A stretch of DNA of 64,000 bases from Aureimonas altamirensis (GCF_023702225.1 NZ_JAMQCO010000007.1:62001-126000), one strand, 5' to 3'; positions 49,093 to 57,927 are shown, counted from the first letter of the stretch. The notes: generated from the letters alone by a model not told the origin. Numbers and translations are program-made.

Positions 49093-50199
49093 TCACAGTC
49101 GGCCGGCCTTGCCGCGCGTGAACGCATCCCCGACCGCTGATTGATGGTCTGGGTGGTGATGCCCGTAAGTTTGCTCAAGCGTTTCGCGCGTCATGCCGAG
49201 ATAGCCAGACGCCTGCCACATATCGACGCCTGACTGCATAAGCCAAGTCGCCGCCGTATGGCGGAGCGTATGCCGCACGACGCCGACTCCCTCCTCCCCC
49301 AGCACGTCGCGGACAAGGTTCCGATACGCCCGTTTTGGGTCGGCTGGCCTGCCCTGATACTCGACGACATATTGCGCGCCGTTCCTGTGCCACCGTCGCA
49401 TGTGCGAAAGCAGGCGCTTAGGAAGGCGAATGGGCGGAGCCTTCTTGTTCGCAGCCACCCGCTCATCTGGGGCAGCTCGATAGAAAACGCCGGCCTTTAG
49501 GTCGACGTACGGCCGATTAGCCTCTGGCACGAACGATGCCTGCCAGACGCGTGCCGACCGGCTCCCGGTATAGGTGGCGGCAAGCAGAAAGCGCGCAACG
49601 TGCAGGGTGGCCCTCTTCTTGGTTGGGGCTCCCCTCTGCACTTCACGCTTGCGGTATGCAGCCCATATCAAACGCGCCAACGCGTCCCGTTCCAGGTGGG
49701 CAACGCGCCCCTTTGGTTTCGGCGGTAATGTCACGGTGACGGCCTGTCGCGTCACGTTGTCAGCGATTGCCATCCGGCAAGCGGCTCTCAGATCCTCGAG
49801 CTCGCGCCGCGCCATGCTCTGAGATTTCCTGGATGCGACATAAGCCTTGCACGTCGCGGTTGTGATGTCGTCCAGGGTCTTGTCGCCCCAGAAGGCAAGC
49901 AATGCCTCTGCACGTGCTGCAAGCTCTGTCGGACGGCGCGCTGCGTCCGCCTTGACTGAAAGATAGTGGGCAATCACCTCGGCAACCTGGACCTCCTTAG
50001 CTGCCCTTCCCGTCTGCTTTGGAGCGACGATGAACTGGCGGGCTATGTGTTCGGAGAGCGCTTCCTGAGCGCCTTGCACATCAGCAGCGCTGCATCCCGT
50101 GCCGTATTGCTTGCCGCCGTCGAGGATGATCCAGACAGCGTCTCGGTCTTTGCCAGCGGGTCTGAGCCAGAGGCGTGCTGGTTTGCGGGCACGAGGCAT
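49093..50199 (-). CDS. Tyrosine recombinase integrase
   Basis: A 368-residue site-specific recombinase. The catalytic residues are visible: Arg in YTGSRSARVW, His-x-x-Arg in HTLRHTAATWL, and the nucleophile Tyr in ETLEQTYGHHH. It lies at the attL end and reads toward it. It mediates integration and excision at tRNA-Pro. The start ATG 50199 is inside the excisionase-like gene, an overlap of 157 bp. Confidence 0.94.
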   Translation of the reverse strand: MPRARKPARLWLRPAGKDRDAVWIILDGGKQYGTGCSAADVQGAQEALSEHIARQFIVAPKQTGRAAKEVQVAEVIAHYLSVKADAARRPTELAARAEALLAFWGDKTLDDITTATCKAYVASRKSQSMARRELEDLRAACRMAIADNVTRQAVTVTLPPKPKGRVAHLERDALARLIWAAYRKREVQRGAPTKKRATLHVARFLLAATYTGSRSARVWQASFVPEANRPYVDLKAGVFYRAAPDERVAANKKAPPIRLPKRLLSHMRRWHRNGAQYVVEYQGRPADPKRAYRNLVRDVLGEEGVGVVRHTLRHTAATWLMQSGVDMWQASGYLGMTRETLEQTYGHHHPDHQSAVGDAFTRGKAGRL

Positions 50200-50381
50200 T
50201 TTGCTTTCATCTCCTCGATTGCGGAAAGGGTCGTAAAGTCCTTGCCTGCAATCCTCATAAGGGTAAGTCGCCCTCGCCTGGCCTCTCGACGTAGGCCGGC
50301 TGCGGTAATTCCCCCGAGGGGGAAGGCTATCGGGATAATGTCCGTCAGGCGGACAGGGGTATTGTCGTTTGCCGCCTGCAT
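50043..50381 (-). CDS. Excisionase-like small DNA-binding protein
   Basis: A 112-residue protein. ATG 50381 has an AGGGAGA site. The N-terminal 55 residues (LTDIIPIAFPLGG, then GLRREARRGRLTLMRIAGKD) resemble the winged-helix excisionase-like proteins found upstream of integrases in Rhizobiales. The C-terminal part overlaps the integrase gene by 157 bp, and the tail is of low complexity. Probably a recombination directionality factor. Confidence 0.65.
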   Translation of the reverse strand: MQAANDNTPVRLTDIIPIAFPLGGITAAGLRREARRGRLTLMRIAGKDFTTLSAIEEMKAKCLVPANQHASGSDPLAKTETLSGSSSTAASNTARDAALLMCKALRKRSPNT

Positions 50382-50439
50382 GGAATCTCCCTGGTGATGA
50401 TCGTTGGAGTATTCATTGAAGGGCGAATGCCCACTTCGA

Positions 50440-50790
50440 TCAAGCCGCACCGAGATAGTAGTCAAAGCCGCACTTATGGCGGTCCACTCCAGTGACGCCT
50501 TCGAGATAGCGAGCGATCGATTGAGTCAGGCGGTCATGCTGAGCCTGCAGCGCGGCGCGGACGTCCGGCGCGCAGGCTCGAGACAACCGGTCGCCCACCT
50601 GGCAGAGCAGGCCGACGTGAAAGAGCGCGGCTTCCTTGCTCTTGGCTTCCTGAAATGTTGCAACGGTCTCGAGGGCGGACAACCGGCGTGGGTCAACTGC
50701 GCCGGCCTTGATAGCGTCTTCAGCTCGAGCGGCAGTGACGGCTGCGAAATTGTCGCCGCGAAGGGTAAAGGGCTTGGTCTTCCGGGTCAT
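50440..50790 (-). CDS. Hypothetical element protein (116 aa)
   Basis: A helical, Ala-rich protein (VRAALQAQHDRLTQSIARYL) with no motif I can name. It lies upstream of the excisionase-like gene on the same strand and is the first gene of the leftward early transcript, just behind the divergent control region. Start ATG 50790 lacks a strong ribosome-binding site. Confidence 0.5.
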   Translation of the reverse strand: MTRKTKPFTLRGDNFAAVTAARAEDAIKAGAVDPRRLSALETVATFQEAKSKEAALFHVGLLCQVGDRLSRACAPDVRAALQAQHDRLTQSIARYLEGVTGVDRHKCGFDYYLGAA

Positions 50791-50807
50791 AACACTTGCT
50801 CGCGTTT

Positions 50808-50876
50808 GTTAGCAGATTGCTAACCTATGCCGGGGCAGATTGGACTTGTCAACCATCATTTGCTAACAAATGCGAA
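50808..50876. promoter_or_regulatory. Divergent control region with paired operators
   Basis: Between the leftward gene at 50790 and the rightward gene at 50901. A perfect palindrome GTTAGCA-GAT-TGCTAAC lies at 50808-50824. A second site at about 50857-50870 contains the same TTTGTTAGCA-type sequence in inverse orientation (TGCTAACAAA). Between them on the minus strand is a consensus -35 TTGACA (50847-50852), with a -10-like CATAGG near 50824-50829 overlapping the first palindrome. The layout is that of a lysogeny-type switch. Confidence 0.6.
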
Positions 50877-50900
50877 CGAACCTGAAGGGCTTGGAAAAGA

Positions 50901-51071
50901 ATGTCCGCGACTAGAACCGCCAGCATCGGAATCCGTGTTGTGCCGCAAGTTAAAGAGGCTCTCGAGAAAGCTGCTAAAGCCGATCGTCGGTCGGTCGCCA
51001 GCTACATCGAGACGCTTATCGTCAGCGATCTTGAGGCAAAGGGCTTTCTTCATCCAGGCGCCGCCGAGTGA
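50901..51071 (+). CDS. Ribbon-helix-helix (CopG/Arc-like) DNA-binding protein
   Basis: A 56-residue protein. The pattern ASIGIRVVPQVKEALEKAA followed by DRRSVASYIETLIVSDLE is typical of ribbon-helix-helix repressors: a beta-strand then two helices. It is preceded by TTGGAA and its stop codon overlaps the next start (GTGA). A likely candidate to bind the paired operators just upstream. Confidence 0.7.
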   Translation: MSATRTASIGIRVVPQVKEALEKAAKADRRSVASYIETLIVSDLEAKGFLHPGAAE

Positions 51072-51313
51072 CCGACGACGGCCCTCGCCTCCTGTCGCGC
51101 CACGAGGCTGCTGCCTACTGTGGATGCAGCCCGTCGACCTTCTCAAGGTGGGTGACAGAGGGATATTTGCCCCGCCCGCTCTTCGGGTCCAAGCGGTGGG
51201 ACAAGCGCGCAATCGATGCAGCTATTGACCGGGCGTCTGGCATCGATACCGCGAAGACGGAAGAGGTAGATCCGATGGAGAAATGGCTGAAGGGGATCGG
51301 CGTGAGTCGCTAG
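51068..51313 (+). CDS. AlpA/MerR-like helix-turn-helix protein
   Basis: An 81-residue protein, GTG start at 51068, overlapping the previous stop by 4 bp. The HTH is LLSRHEAAAYCGCSPSTFSR followed by WVTEGYLPRPLF, as in AlpA-like and excisionase-type regulators of prophages and satellites. In PICI-type islands such AlpA-like proteins activate early genes. Confidence 0.7.
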   Translation: MTDDGPRLLSRHEAAAYCGCSPSTFSRWVTEGYLPRPLFGSKRWDKRAIDAAIDRASGIDTAKTEEVDPMEKWLKGIGVSR

Positions 51314-51408
51314 ATCTAGCCCCAGTGTGTGGATATCGCCCACTACATGTTGCGTTAAATCGGATGTTCTGCCATTGTTCTCGCATTGCAACTGATGCGG
51401 AGGCAGCC

Positions 51409-51738
51409 ATGCGCGCCTACATGATAACTTACGACAAGCGGCCCGGTGTCAATTACGACGGACTGCATGATTACCTTCGGATGCTGAACGGCAGATCGCC
51501 TGCGCAATCTGTTTGGTTCGTCAGCTCGCCGTACAGCGCGGAGTACTTGAGAGATTCGATCCGAACATTCCTCGGGGTAGCCGACCGGTTGATCGTTATC
51601 GAAATGAAGGTCGGTGCCGACTGGGCTACCCGAAACGCAGATGAGAACGCTGCAGAATGGCTGAGCGTAAACGTTGCTCCGTCAGGACCGCCGTCTAACG
51701 GTCAAGTACTCGGCCCTCTCTCAAGCCTATACCGGTAG
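51409..51738 (+). CDS. SinR/Cas2-fold small protein
   Basis: A 109-residue protein with the start ATG 51409 and a GGAGG site 6 bp before. The N-terminus MRAYMITYDKRPGVNYDGLH, then SVWFVSSPYSAEYLRDSI and RLIVIEMKVGADWAT, give the ferredoxin-like beta-alpha-beta order and sequence style of SinR-family proteins, which are Cas2-like in fold. No CRISPR array or cas1 gene is near. Function may be an RNase or toxin-like activity or anti-phage accessory; unproven. Confidence 0.55.
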   Translation: MRAYMITYDKRPGVNYDGLHDYLRMLNGRSPAQSVWFVSSPYSAEYLRDSIRTFLGVADRLIVIEMKVGADWATRNADENAAEWLSVNVAPSGPPSNGQVLGPLSSLYR

Positions 51739-51742
51739 GAAC

Positions 51743-51766
51743 AGGGCCAGCCTTCCCGCTGGCCCT
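51743..51766. terminator. Bidirectional terminator after the Cas2-fold gene
   Basis: AGGGCCAGC-CTTCCC-GCTGGCCCT, a 9-bp stem with short U-tract, just past the stop at 51738 and just before the tape-measure gene end at 51774 on the opposite strand. It separates converging transcripts. Confidence 0.8.
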
Positions 51767-51773
51767 TCTTCAA

Positions 51774-53836
51774 TCACGAGCGTCGCAATTGCTGGTCGCG
51801 CTGCTGGGCAGGCCAGGCACGTTGCGCTTGGCTCATACCTGCACCGACATTGGCTCTGGATATCTCGTCCGCACGGCGATCGACGAAGGCTTGCAGGTTG
51901 CCGTTCTGATCGACTGCCACACGCACGTTGACTGGCGCGCTCTGCTGTCTCCCTGCCCTCGCTGTCGGAGTCTTCAGGTCAACCGGTATGCGGCGACCAT
52001 CGGGCAACGGAACAGCTGCCTCCGGTCCAGCTTCACCGAAGATCGAAGCGGACTTGGCGATGCCGCCTCGGGCGAATGTCCGGGGTCGACCATGAGCGGC
52101 AACACCGCCGTCCTTGAACCCGAACACCTTGCCGAGAAGACCCAAAGGACCGCCACCGCCACCCTTGCTATCGAAGATGTCGTTCAAGCTGATCTCGATC
52201 AGTCGATCGACCACCTTGCTCAAGGCATTCGACAGGGCTTCGGACGCGCTGACGCCGTTGCGCATATCCTGAATGAAGCCGCCGATGGCCTCTTTCTGGA
52301 TGCTGCGGAAATCCTCGGCAGATTGTCGTACCCGGTCCTGACTTTCCGACAGCTTTGCGGCCTCGGCGGACGCACTGCCATAGCCATCGGCCAGAGCATC
52401 GATCTGCGCCTGCAACTCGGGCGTGATCGCAATCCCGGCTTCTTTCGCTGCGGTTAGCAAATCCTGCTGAGTGCGGGCACGCTCCAGCGCATAGCCATAG
52501 TCGTCGATCAGCGGATTGAGCTGCGCCATGGCAGCCGTCTCCGCGCGCATGGCGTCGATCTGCCCCTGCGTGCGCTCCAACTCGCGGCCAAAGCGATCCT
52601 CGCTTGAGCGACCGCCTCCGCCTCTTCCGCCGCCGCGTCCCTTGCGACCACCGGACCCACCGCCCGAACTTCTGGGAGGTGGCGCATAATCTGCCAAGGT
52701 GATCGGGGTGATGCCACCACCAGGGACGTCAACGACGGTCCCAGACGGCGTTAGGCCTGACCCAGCGGTGTCGTCGAACGCATTGTCGATGCGGCTTTGG
52801 ATCTTCTTGTTTTCGGCGTCGACCTTCGCACGCTCAGCCCTCAGCCCCCGTACGTAGTCTCCGAAACTGCTTGCGCCGGTCAGGTTACCAAGCGCGCACC
52901 CGCCATCTCTTGGATTTTGCCGATAACCCCAATCAGGGCACCTGCGAAATCCATCGCTCCCTGGATCAAAGGAGAGAAGTCGGTCTCGGCAATCACCTTC
53001 GACAAAGCCGACAGCGCTTCCGAGACCCGATCGCTGGCGTCGGTGCCTTCGTCCAGTTTGCGCGCGGTGTCGACCAGCACGTTCTGAAGCCGAACAAACG
53101 ATCCGGAGATAGTAGTCTCGGCGCCCGAAAGCTGTTGCTCCAGGATGGCCGCGCCTGCCTGTCCGGCACGGAAAAATGCCTCGGACGACACCTGGCCGCT
53201 TTTGACCAATTGCGTCAGTGTCGCAACTGATCCCCCGGCCTCTTTCATCCCTGCCGCAACCGCCTGTAGAAGCGGGCGCGCGCCGTCGAGAAGCGAATTG
53301 TATTCTTCGGCCTGGATGACACCGCCCCCAAGCGCCTGGCTAAGCTGCAAGAGCGCCCCTTGCGCCTCGGTTGCAGACTGCCCCGATGCACGAAGGGACA
53401 TGCCCACGAGATCCGTGAACTGCACGATCTCCTGATTGGAGACGTTGAGTTCCTTCTGCGCGACGGTCAGGCGGCTGTAGAGCGTGACTAGGCTCTCGAT
53501 CGGCACCGCGTTGCGCTGCGCGCTCTCAAAAAGCTGGTTGTAGACCGAAGTCAGTGCCTCGCCTTCGAGACCAGCAACGCGAAGTGAGTTCGTGATGCGA
53601 GTGGCAGCATCCAGAAGCTGTTGCGCGCCACGAGCCGATGCAATGCCCGCGAATGCTCCTGCCAGCCCACCCAGACCACTGAACTGAGACTGCAGTTTTT
53701 TGTTCATCGATGCAAAACGGCTTTCAACACGCCTCGCACTACGGTCCGCAGACGATGAAATGGCAGCCATTTGCCGCTCGAACTTGTTCTGCGAGACCTC
53801 TAGCCTGACTAGCAGGCGCTCAACCTCACTCGCCAT
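51774..53836 (-). pseudogene. Phage tape measure protein, frameshifted
   Basis: The N-terminal part (53836 down to about 52885) has ASEVERLLVRLEVSQNKFERQ, LGGLAGAFAGIASARGAQ and TLYSRLTVAQKELNV, typical of tape-measure proteins. Frame 1 stops at 52880 (EMAGARLVT). A second frame begins at the same place with GNLTGASSFGDYVRGLRAE and continues through a Gly-rich linker to GPLGLLGKVFGFKDGGVA and the end at 51774. A one-base loss near 52885 (TTGGT for TTGGGT) would restore one 687-residue frame. The protein is short for a tape measure. ATG 53836 has a GGAGGAGC site. Either a true mutation or a sequencing error. Confidence 0.8.
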
Positions 53837-54071
53837 TGATCCGCTCCTCCATAATTCCGGGCGCCGCCGCGAAAAGTTCAACCCAACGCCCGACATCGTC
53901 GTCAGCGAGCGCGACGGTCATCGCAAGCGCAAGCAAGGCCTCGATTTTCTCGTGAGTGGTGCACCCGGCCGTCGTCATAGCCGCGACGGCTCGCTCAGTG
54001 ATCCGCTGTGCAATGTCCGCCTCATCGAGCGAGCGGACAACAGCTAGTTGCAAAGGCGTCATCGCGACCAT
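53826..54071 (-). CDS. Small hypothetical phage protein upstream of tape measure
   Basis: An 82-residue helical protein (PLQLAVVRSLDEADIAQRIT). ATG 54071 has a GAGGAA site. It overlaps the tape-measure start by 11 bp. In siphoviruses this position usually holds tail-assembly chaperone genes, so that role is possible; no signature confirms it. Confidence 0.5.
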   Translation of the reverse strand: MVAMTPLQLAVVRSLDEADIAQRITERAVAAMTTAGCTTHEKIEALLALAMTVALADDDVGRWVELFAAAPGIMEERINGE

Positions 54072-54130
54072 GGTTTTCCTCGTACATGGAATGAAGGTGG
54101 CGGCGATCACTACGATCGCCGCCCGTAGGC

Positions 54131-55201
54131 TCAGAATTCGCCGAAGATGATGCTTTCCGGCCGCTTCACGGCGAGCGCAAGGCGTCCCTCGGCGCGTATC
54201 GTCACCATGTTCCGGATGAAGTTGTCGCGGTCCTCGGTCGATACCTGGACCGTCGCGTCTTGGCGCGTGTACACGGTCGCAGCATCAGCGAAGTTGCCCA
54301 CCAGGAAGGTGCCGGGCGCCATATTGAGCGACGTTGCCACCGGTAGAGTCCATACACGCTTGACGGTGGCCTCGAAGGCGCCGCCGGACAAGTAGGAGCC
54401 GTCCGTCTTCTTCAGAAGCAGCATCGTCCACCAGTCAGTTGGATGCAGGATGATGCCGGTCGCGGGCAGCTTCGCGAGCTCTGACTGCAGGATGGCCCAA
54501 GCGAGCGTGTCGACGTTCGTTGCACCCGCGGGAATGCCAGCCGGGTCGTAATCGGTCGCGTTGGGGATAAGCCCGTGCAGGTTCTCGCCGATGCCGGAGC
54601 CGTTCAGCAACTGCTGCTCGACTTCATCTTCGAAACCATACCGGAGGTCCGAGTCTATCATGTCAGCAAGAGCCGGCGCGTCATCCAGAACTTGGAGGGA
54701 CGCCGGAATCCAGTGCGCGATCGTTTTTACGTCAGCTTTCGCTGCGGTGAACGCGATGCTCGACTCCGGCTTGAGCTGTCCTTCCGCCACCGGAGCAGCC
54801 GCATTTGTGAAGCCCGTTTGCCGGGTGTACTCGACGCTCTTCGCCGTGGTGTTCGCGCCGCTAAGGAGCTGCCGAACCATCAGCGGCTTGCGGGCAAGCG
54901 CCTGAATGTCGCTTTCACGATCGACGCGAACCGCGTTGCCGACATCGGCCGTTGTGATGAGCGCCTTAGACTCGAGCGTAATGCGCGCCGTGCCGTGTTT
55001 TTCACGCGCCAGGGTCTCGAACTGCTCGGACTTCACGGCAAGCTGGCCGGCGGTCTTCGTCTCGACGGGCGCACCACCGAAGCGGTTGGCCTTCCTCTCG
55101 ATGTCGTCGAGGCGGGCGTGCGTCGCCTTCAGGCTATCGGCCAGCCCCTTGATCTCGCCGTGATAGGTTTCGAACTGCTTCGTCAGCGTCTCAATGCTCA
55201 T
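54131..55201 (-). CDS. Phage major capsid protein, HK97 family
   Basis: A 356-residue protein with the HK97 capsid pattern: an N-terminal coiled-coil scaffold-like delta domain (residues about 10-55, SIETLTKQFETYHGEIK), then the mature chain with LMVRQLLSGANTTAKSVEYTR, IPASLQVLDDAP and the C-terminal NMVTIRAEGRLALAVKRPES. ATG 55201 overlaps the protease stop as ATGA. It forms the procapsid with the protease just upstream. Confidence 0.93.
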   Translation of the reverse strand: MSIETLTKQFETYHGEIKGLADSLKATHARLDDIERKANRFGGAPVETKTAGQLAVKSEQFETLAREKHGTARITLESKALITTADVGNAVRVDRESDIQALARKPLMVRQLLSGANTTAKSVEYTRQTGFTNAAAPVAEGQLKPESSIAFTAAKADVKTIAHWIPASLQVLDDAPALADMIDSDLRYGFEDEVEQQLLNGSGIGENLHGLIPNATDYDPAGIPAGATNVDTLAWAILQSELAKLPATGIILHPTDWWTMLLLKKTDGSYLSGGAFEATVKRVWTLPVATSLNMAPGTFLVGNFADAATVYTRQDATVQVSTEDRDNFIRNMVTIRAEGRLALAVKRPESIIFGEF

Positions 55202-55848
55202 ATCTTCATTCCCTTCAGTTCGGCAGCCGCAGCCTTCACGAGGCCGGCCAGATGGTTGAATTCTTCGGTTTCGGGGTCGATCTGGAGCGCATCCCATCCG
55301 CGTGCGGCGACACGTTCTGCATCGCGCTCGGAGAGGCCGGCCTGTGCGAGGAAGTGAGCGAATTCGTCGCCACTCAACGCGCTCTTGAGCATGATGCGGC
55401 TCGAGGGGTTGGCCGGGATAGCGACGATTGACACCTCTTTGAGGTCGATCTCGGAAATCTGGTAGACGCCTGGCTGAGCCGACTTCCTGCCCCCTGGCGG
55501 CGTTCTGAAGCCGATTGAAAGGCCCGTGACGTCGCCGGCCCGCACGTACGCAAGCGCCTCTCGGCCGGCAGTCGTATCCAGATTGAACTTGCCTTCGACC
55601 AGCAGCCCGCGGCTGTCCTCGCGGACTGCATGCCAAGAGCCGCAGGGCCGCGCCTGGTCGTGCGCCCACAGCATGGGCACCCGGCCAGATGAGCTGGCAA
55701 GGCTCTTCGTAAAGGCGCCAGGCAGTATGACGTCGCCATACGAGTCAGGAACGTCGTTGAAAGTTGAGCCATAGCCAGAAACGGCGCCGGCGTCGGCGTC
55801 CTGTAGCTTCAGCTCGAGCGGCGCGCCGGCTTTAAAAAGCTCAGACAT
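55198..55848 (-). CDS. Prohead protease, HK97 family
   Basis: A 216-residue serine protease of the herpesvirus-assemblin type. Catalytic His is in LWAHDQARPCG and Ser in GLSIGF, with SGYGSTFNDVPDSYGDVI at the start of the domain. ATG 55848 follows GGGAGG. It processes the capsid delta domain and is translationally coupled to the capsid gene. Confidence 0.93.
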   Translation of the reverse strand: MSELFKAGAPLELKLQDADAGAVSGYGSTFNDVPDSYGDVILPGAFTKSLASSSGRVPMLWAHDQARPCGSWHAVREDSRGLLVEGKFNLDTTAGREALAYVRAGDVTGLSIGFRTPPGGRKSAQPGVYQISEIDLKEVSIVAIPANPSSRIMLKSALSGDEFAHFLAQAGLSERDAERVAARGWDALQIDPETEEFNHLAGLVKAAAAELKGMKI

Positions 55849-55964
55849 TGATGCCTCCCTTGCGCGCACGCGCGCGCATGAATCGAAAAATCTGTATTAG
55901 CGATAAAAGAAGATTGCCCGCCGGTGTCCCTGTGGGATGCCCCAGAGATCGAGGTGCCCCCCGG

Positions 55965-56234
55965 TCACAGTGGCCATCCGTCTGTCCCGATGGGTCGTCG
56001 CCGTCGACGATGGCCGAACTGCTGCGCCGTGCGTTCGAGGTGGCAGTCGCGGCATAGGCTGCGGCAGTTGTCGTCCTCATCCTTGCCGCCTTGCGACAGC
56101 GGGATGATGTGATCGACCTCGGTAGCCTCACGCGTCCGACCTGCATCATGGCAGTCACGACAGAGCGGCTCCTGTGCCAACCTGCGGCGTCTCTGTGCCA
56201 TCCCAGCGCGCCCTCGCCTGCGCACTATCATCAC
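55965..56234 (-). CDS. HNH endonuclease
   Basis: An 89-residue nuclease with the HNH pattern: C-x2-C-H in CRDCH, EVDHIIPLSQGGKDE with catalytic His, then NCRSLCRDCH. In HK97-like phages an HNH nuclease assists terminase in DNA packaging. No terminase gene is adjacent here. ATG 56234 overlaps the previous stop. Confidence 0.9.
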   Translation of the reverse strand: MMIVRRRGRAGMAQRRRRLAQEPLCRDCHDAGRTREATEVDHIIPLSQGGKDEDDNCRSLCRDCHLERTAQQFGHRRRRRPIGTDGWPL

Positions 56235-56680
56235 GCCGGCACAGGCTCTGATTTTGCGAACTCATGGGTGCAGGCAGCGATGCGAGCCGCGATGAGGCCG
56301 GCTGGCGACGCGAACGCGCCAGGCTGCGCCATTAGAGCGCTTGCCTTGCCCAGCATCACGAGCTTTGCCTCGTTCTGCTGCGGCAGGCCGACGAGCATCA
56401 TGTAGCCGGGCTGCTCCGCTGGATCGGCTGTGCCGCGCTTGGTCTCTAGGTGAGCCAGGCAGTAGGCATGGTCGATCCGATAGCCGTGCCGGATGAGTTC
56501 ATTCGCCAAGGCAACGACATAAAGGTCAGCCGCAGAGAAGAAGCGATTGCCCTTTGTCTTTCCAGACACCAGGTCGACGGCACCTTTGTGCAGATGGGTC
56601 CGTATGGTGGCTTCGGGAATGCCGGTAATTTCTGCGGCTTCAACGGACGTGAAGACGCGGTCGGTCGGTCGCAGTGTCAC
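56231..56680 (-). CDS. MerR-like helix-turn-helix regulator
   Basis: A 149-residue protein starting at GTG 56680 with a GGAGGAGC ribosome-binding site. The N-terminal HTH (FTSVEAAEITGIPEATIRTH) is MerR-like; the rest has a hydrophobic helix ADLYVVALANELIRHGYRI. Likely a regulator of the structural block. It overlaps the HNH start by 4 bp. Confidence 0.7.
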   Translation of the reverse strand: MTLRPTDRVFTSVEAAEITGIPEATIRTHLHKGAVDLVSGKTKGNRFFSAADLYVVALANELIRHGYRIDHAYCLAHLETKRGTADPAEQPGYMMLVGLPQQNEAKLVMLGKASALMAQPGAFASPAGLIAARIAACTHEFAKSEPVPA

Positions 56681-56920
56681 GTCCGCTCCTCCGTTTTGTG
56701 GGGAATATTTGTCGATGGATAAAAAGAGCGACGCCCGGCCGAAGCCGAGGCGCCATGCATCGCCGGTACTTCCGCGGTCGATGCGAAATAGGGTGCAGCC
56801 CTTCCCCAGTTTGGGGACGCGAGAAGGGCTGCGGCTCTTGCAATCCGCACTACAAGAGGTCGCCGCAATGGTGACAGCCATCACGGCGCATGGCCTGAGG
56901 AGCGCTCAGGACAATGAAAA

Positions 56921-56940
56921 GGCCCGCGCGATGGCGGGCC
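56921..56940 (-). terminator. Terminator after the hypothetical gene at 56980
   Basis: GGCCCGC/GCGGGCC 7-bp stem followed on the minus strand by TTTTC, about 40 bp downstream of the stop at 56980. The remaining stretch 56681-56979 holds no supportable gene. Separates the rightmost block from the MerR-like/HNH/structural block. Confidence 0.7.
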
Positions 56941-56979
56941 AAACTGTAATTCCTACTATGTAGATCCGCGGAGAGGCTT

Positions 56980-57741
56980 CTAGGTGCACCCGGCCTGATC
57001 ATACTCGGCGAACAGGCCAACGAGGCGAGACAGGCCGCAAACGACACGGTCCTTACCGACCGCCTCGGCCTGCTTGCCCTTATACCCCGACGCCTCGCCT
57101 ATCGCGCCGAAGCCAAGCCCGGCAGTGGCGTCGTAGATTGCTTCAAAATGCTCGGGCGACATTCTGAATTTCAGCCAGGATATCGTACTGCGAGCGTCGA
57201 AGGTGTCGCGGGCAGTAGTAGCCTGGGAATGCCCACCGGAGGCGTACCGAGGTGTCGCGACATTGTCGGGGAACTTCGGATGGCTCGACGATACCCATAC
57301 GTCTCCGCCCGCCTTCGATTCCTTGTTCAGGCGGTAGCCAATGACGATACCGGCTTGGTTGAACTTGTATCGCCCGGCCCGGCTTGGCGACGTCGTAACC
57401 GCGTCGAGAGCGTCGAAATTGTCATTGGCAGGTACGTGCAACCGCACTGGCTCGTGCAGCTCCAGTGGCCCGTCGTCGTAGTCCGCGATAACGCGCTCCG
57501 CAGACCTTCCCTGAACCTCACGCGATGGCGTTTGGCCTGAGTAGTCCTCAGTGTCGGCCGCGCCCTCAAGCCATCGCGGGTAACAGCTCTCGGCTTCCGC
57601 CTCGCCGATCGTAGCATCGAACCGCAGGAAGGCCCGCAGCGCGGCGAGACTGGCCTCTGGCGTAGGGAATAGCCGCCCGGCCTTCAATCGATCGAGGACT
57701 GGAGTTGAATGGCTGCGAGCGGCAGCGTTTGCATTCGTCAT
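56980..57741 (-). CDS. Hypothetical element protein (253 aa)
   Basis: A protein of unknown function starting at ATG 57741 with an AAGGAGC site. Patterns: STPVLDRLKAGRLFPTPEAS at the N-terminus, HVPANDNFDAL in the middle, and HFEAIYDATAGLGFGAIGEA near the C-terminus. No catalytic motif is evident. It may be a phage-type replication or packaging accessory. The palindrome cluster lies upstream of it. Confidence 0.6.
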   Translation of the reverse strand: MTNANAAARSHSTPVLDRLKAGRLFPTPEASLAALRAFLRFDATIGEAEAESCYPRWLEGAADTEDYSGQTPSREVQGRSAERVIADYDDGPLELHEPVRLHVPANDNFDALDAVTTSPSRAGRYKFNQAGIVIGYRLNKESKAGGDVWVSSSHPKFPDNVATPRYASGGHSQATTARDTFDARSTISWLKFRMSPEHFEAIYDATAGLGFGAIGEASGYKGKQAEAVGKDRVVCGLSRLVGLFAEYDQAGCT

Positions 57742-57927
57742 GATTGCGCTCCTTGATGCGGCTCTGTCCAGCCGGAGCGCCCATGCGGCACTCTTAGATA
57801 TATAGTGTTCGGCGAAGATTTTGAGGAGGTCGGCAGCGAATTTATGCTGCGCTGAGAAAGGCCGATATCGGCGGCGGTGGCATTTCCAGTGCGGAAACGC
57901 TACGCCCCGTGTTGGCCCGCTTCGGTC

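Noticed and set aside
51409-51738. CRISPR-associated cas2 gene
   Set aside because: No cas1 or array is in the window; the stand-alone SinR-like type fits better.
54131-55848. Encapsulin nanocompartment
   Set aside because: The capsid gene is coupled to a prohead protease and next to an HNH nuclease and tape-measure, which points to a phage-derived module; encapsulins do not use a delta domain with protease.
56715-56963. Plus-strand frame beginning MDKKSD, 83 codons
   Set aside because: No ribosome-binding site, low-complexity translation, crosses a terminator hairpin; not supportable as a gene.
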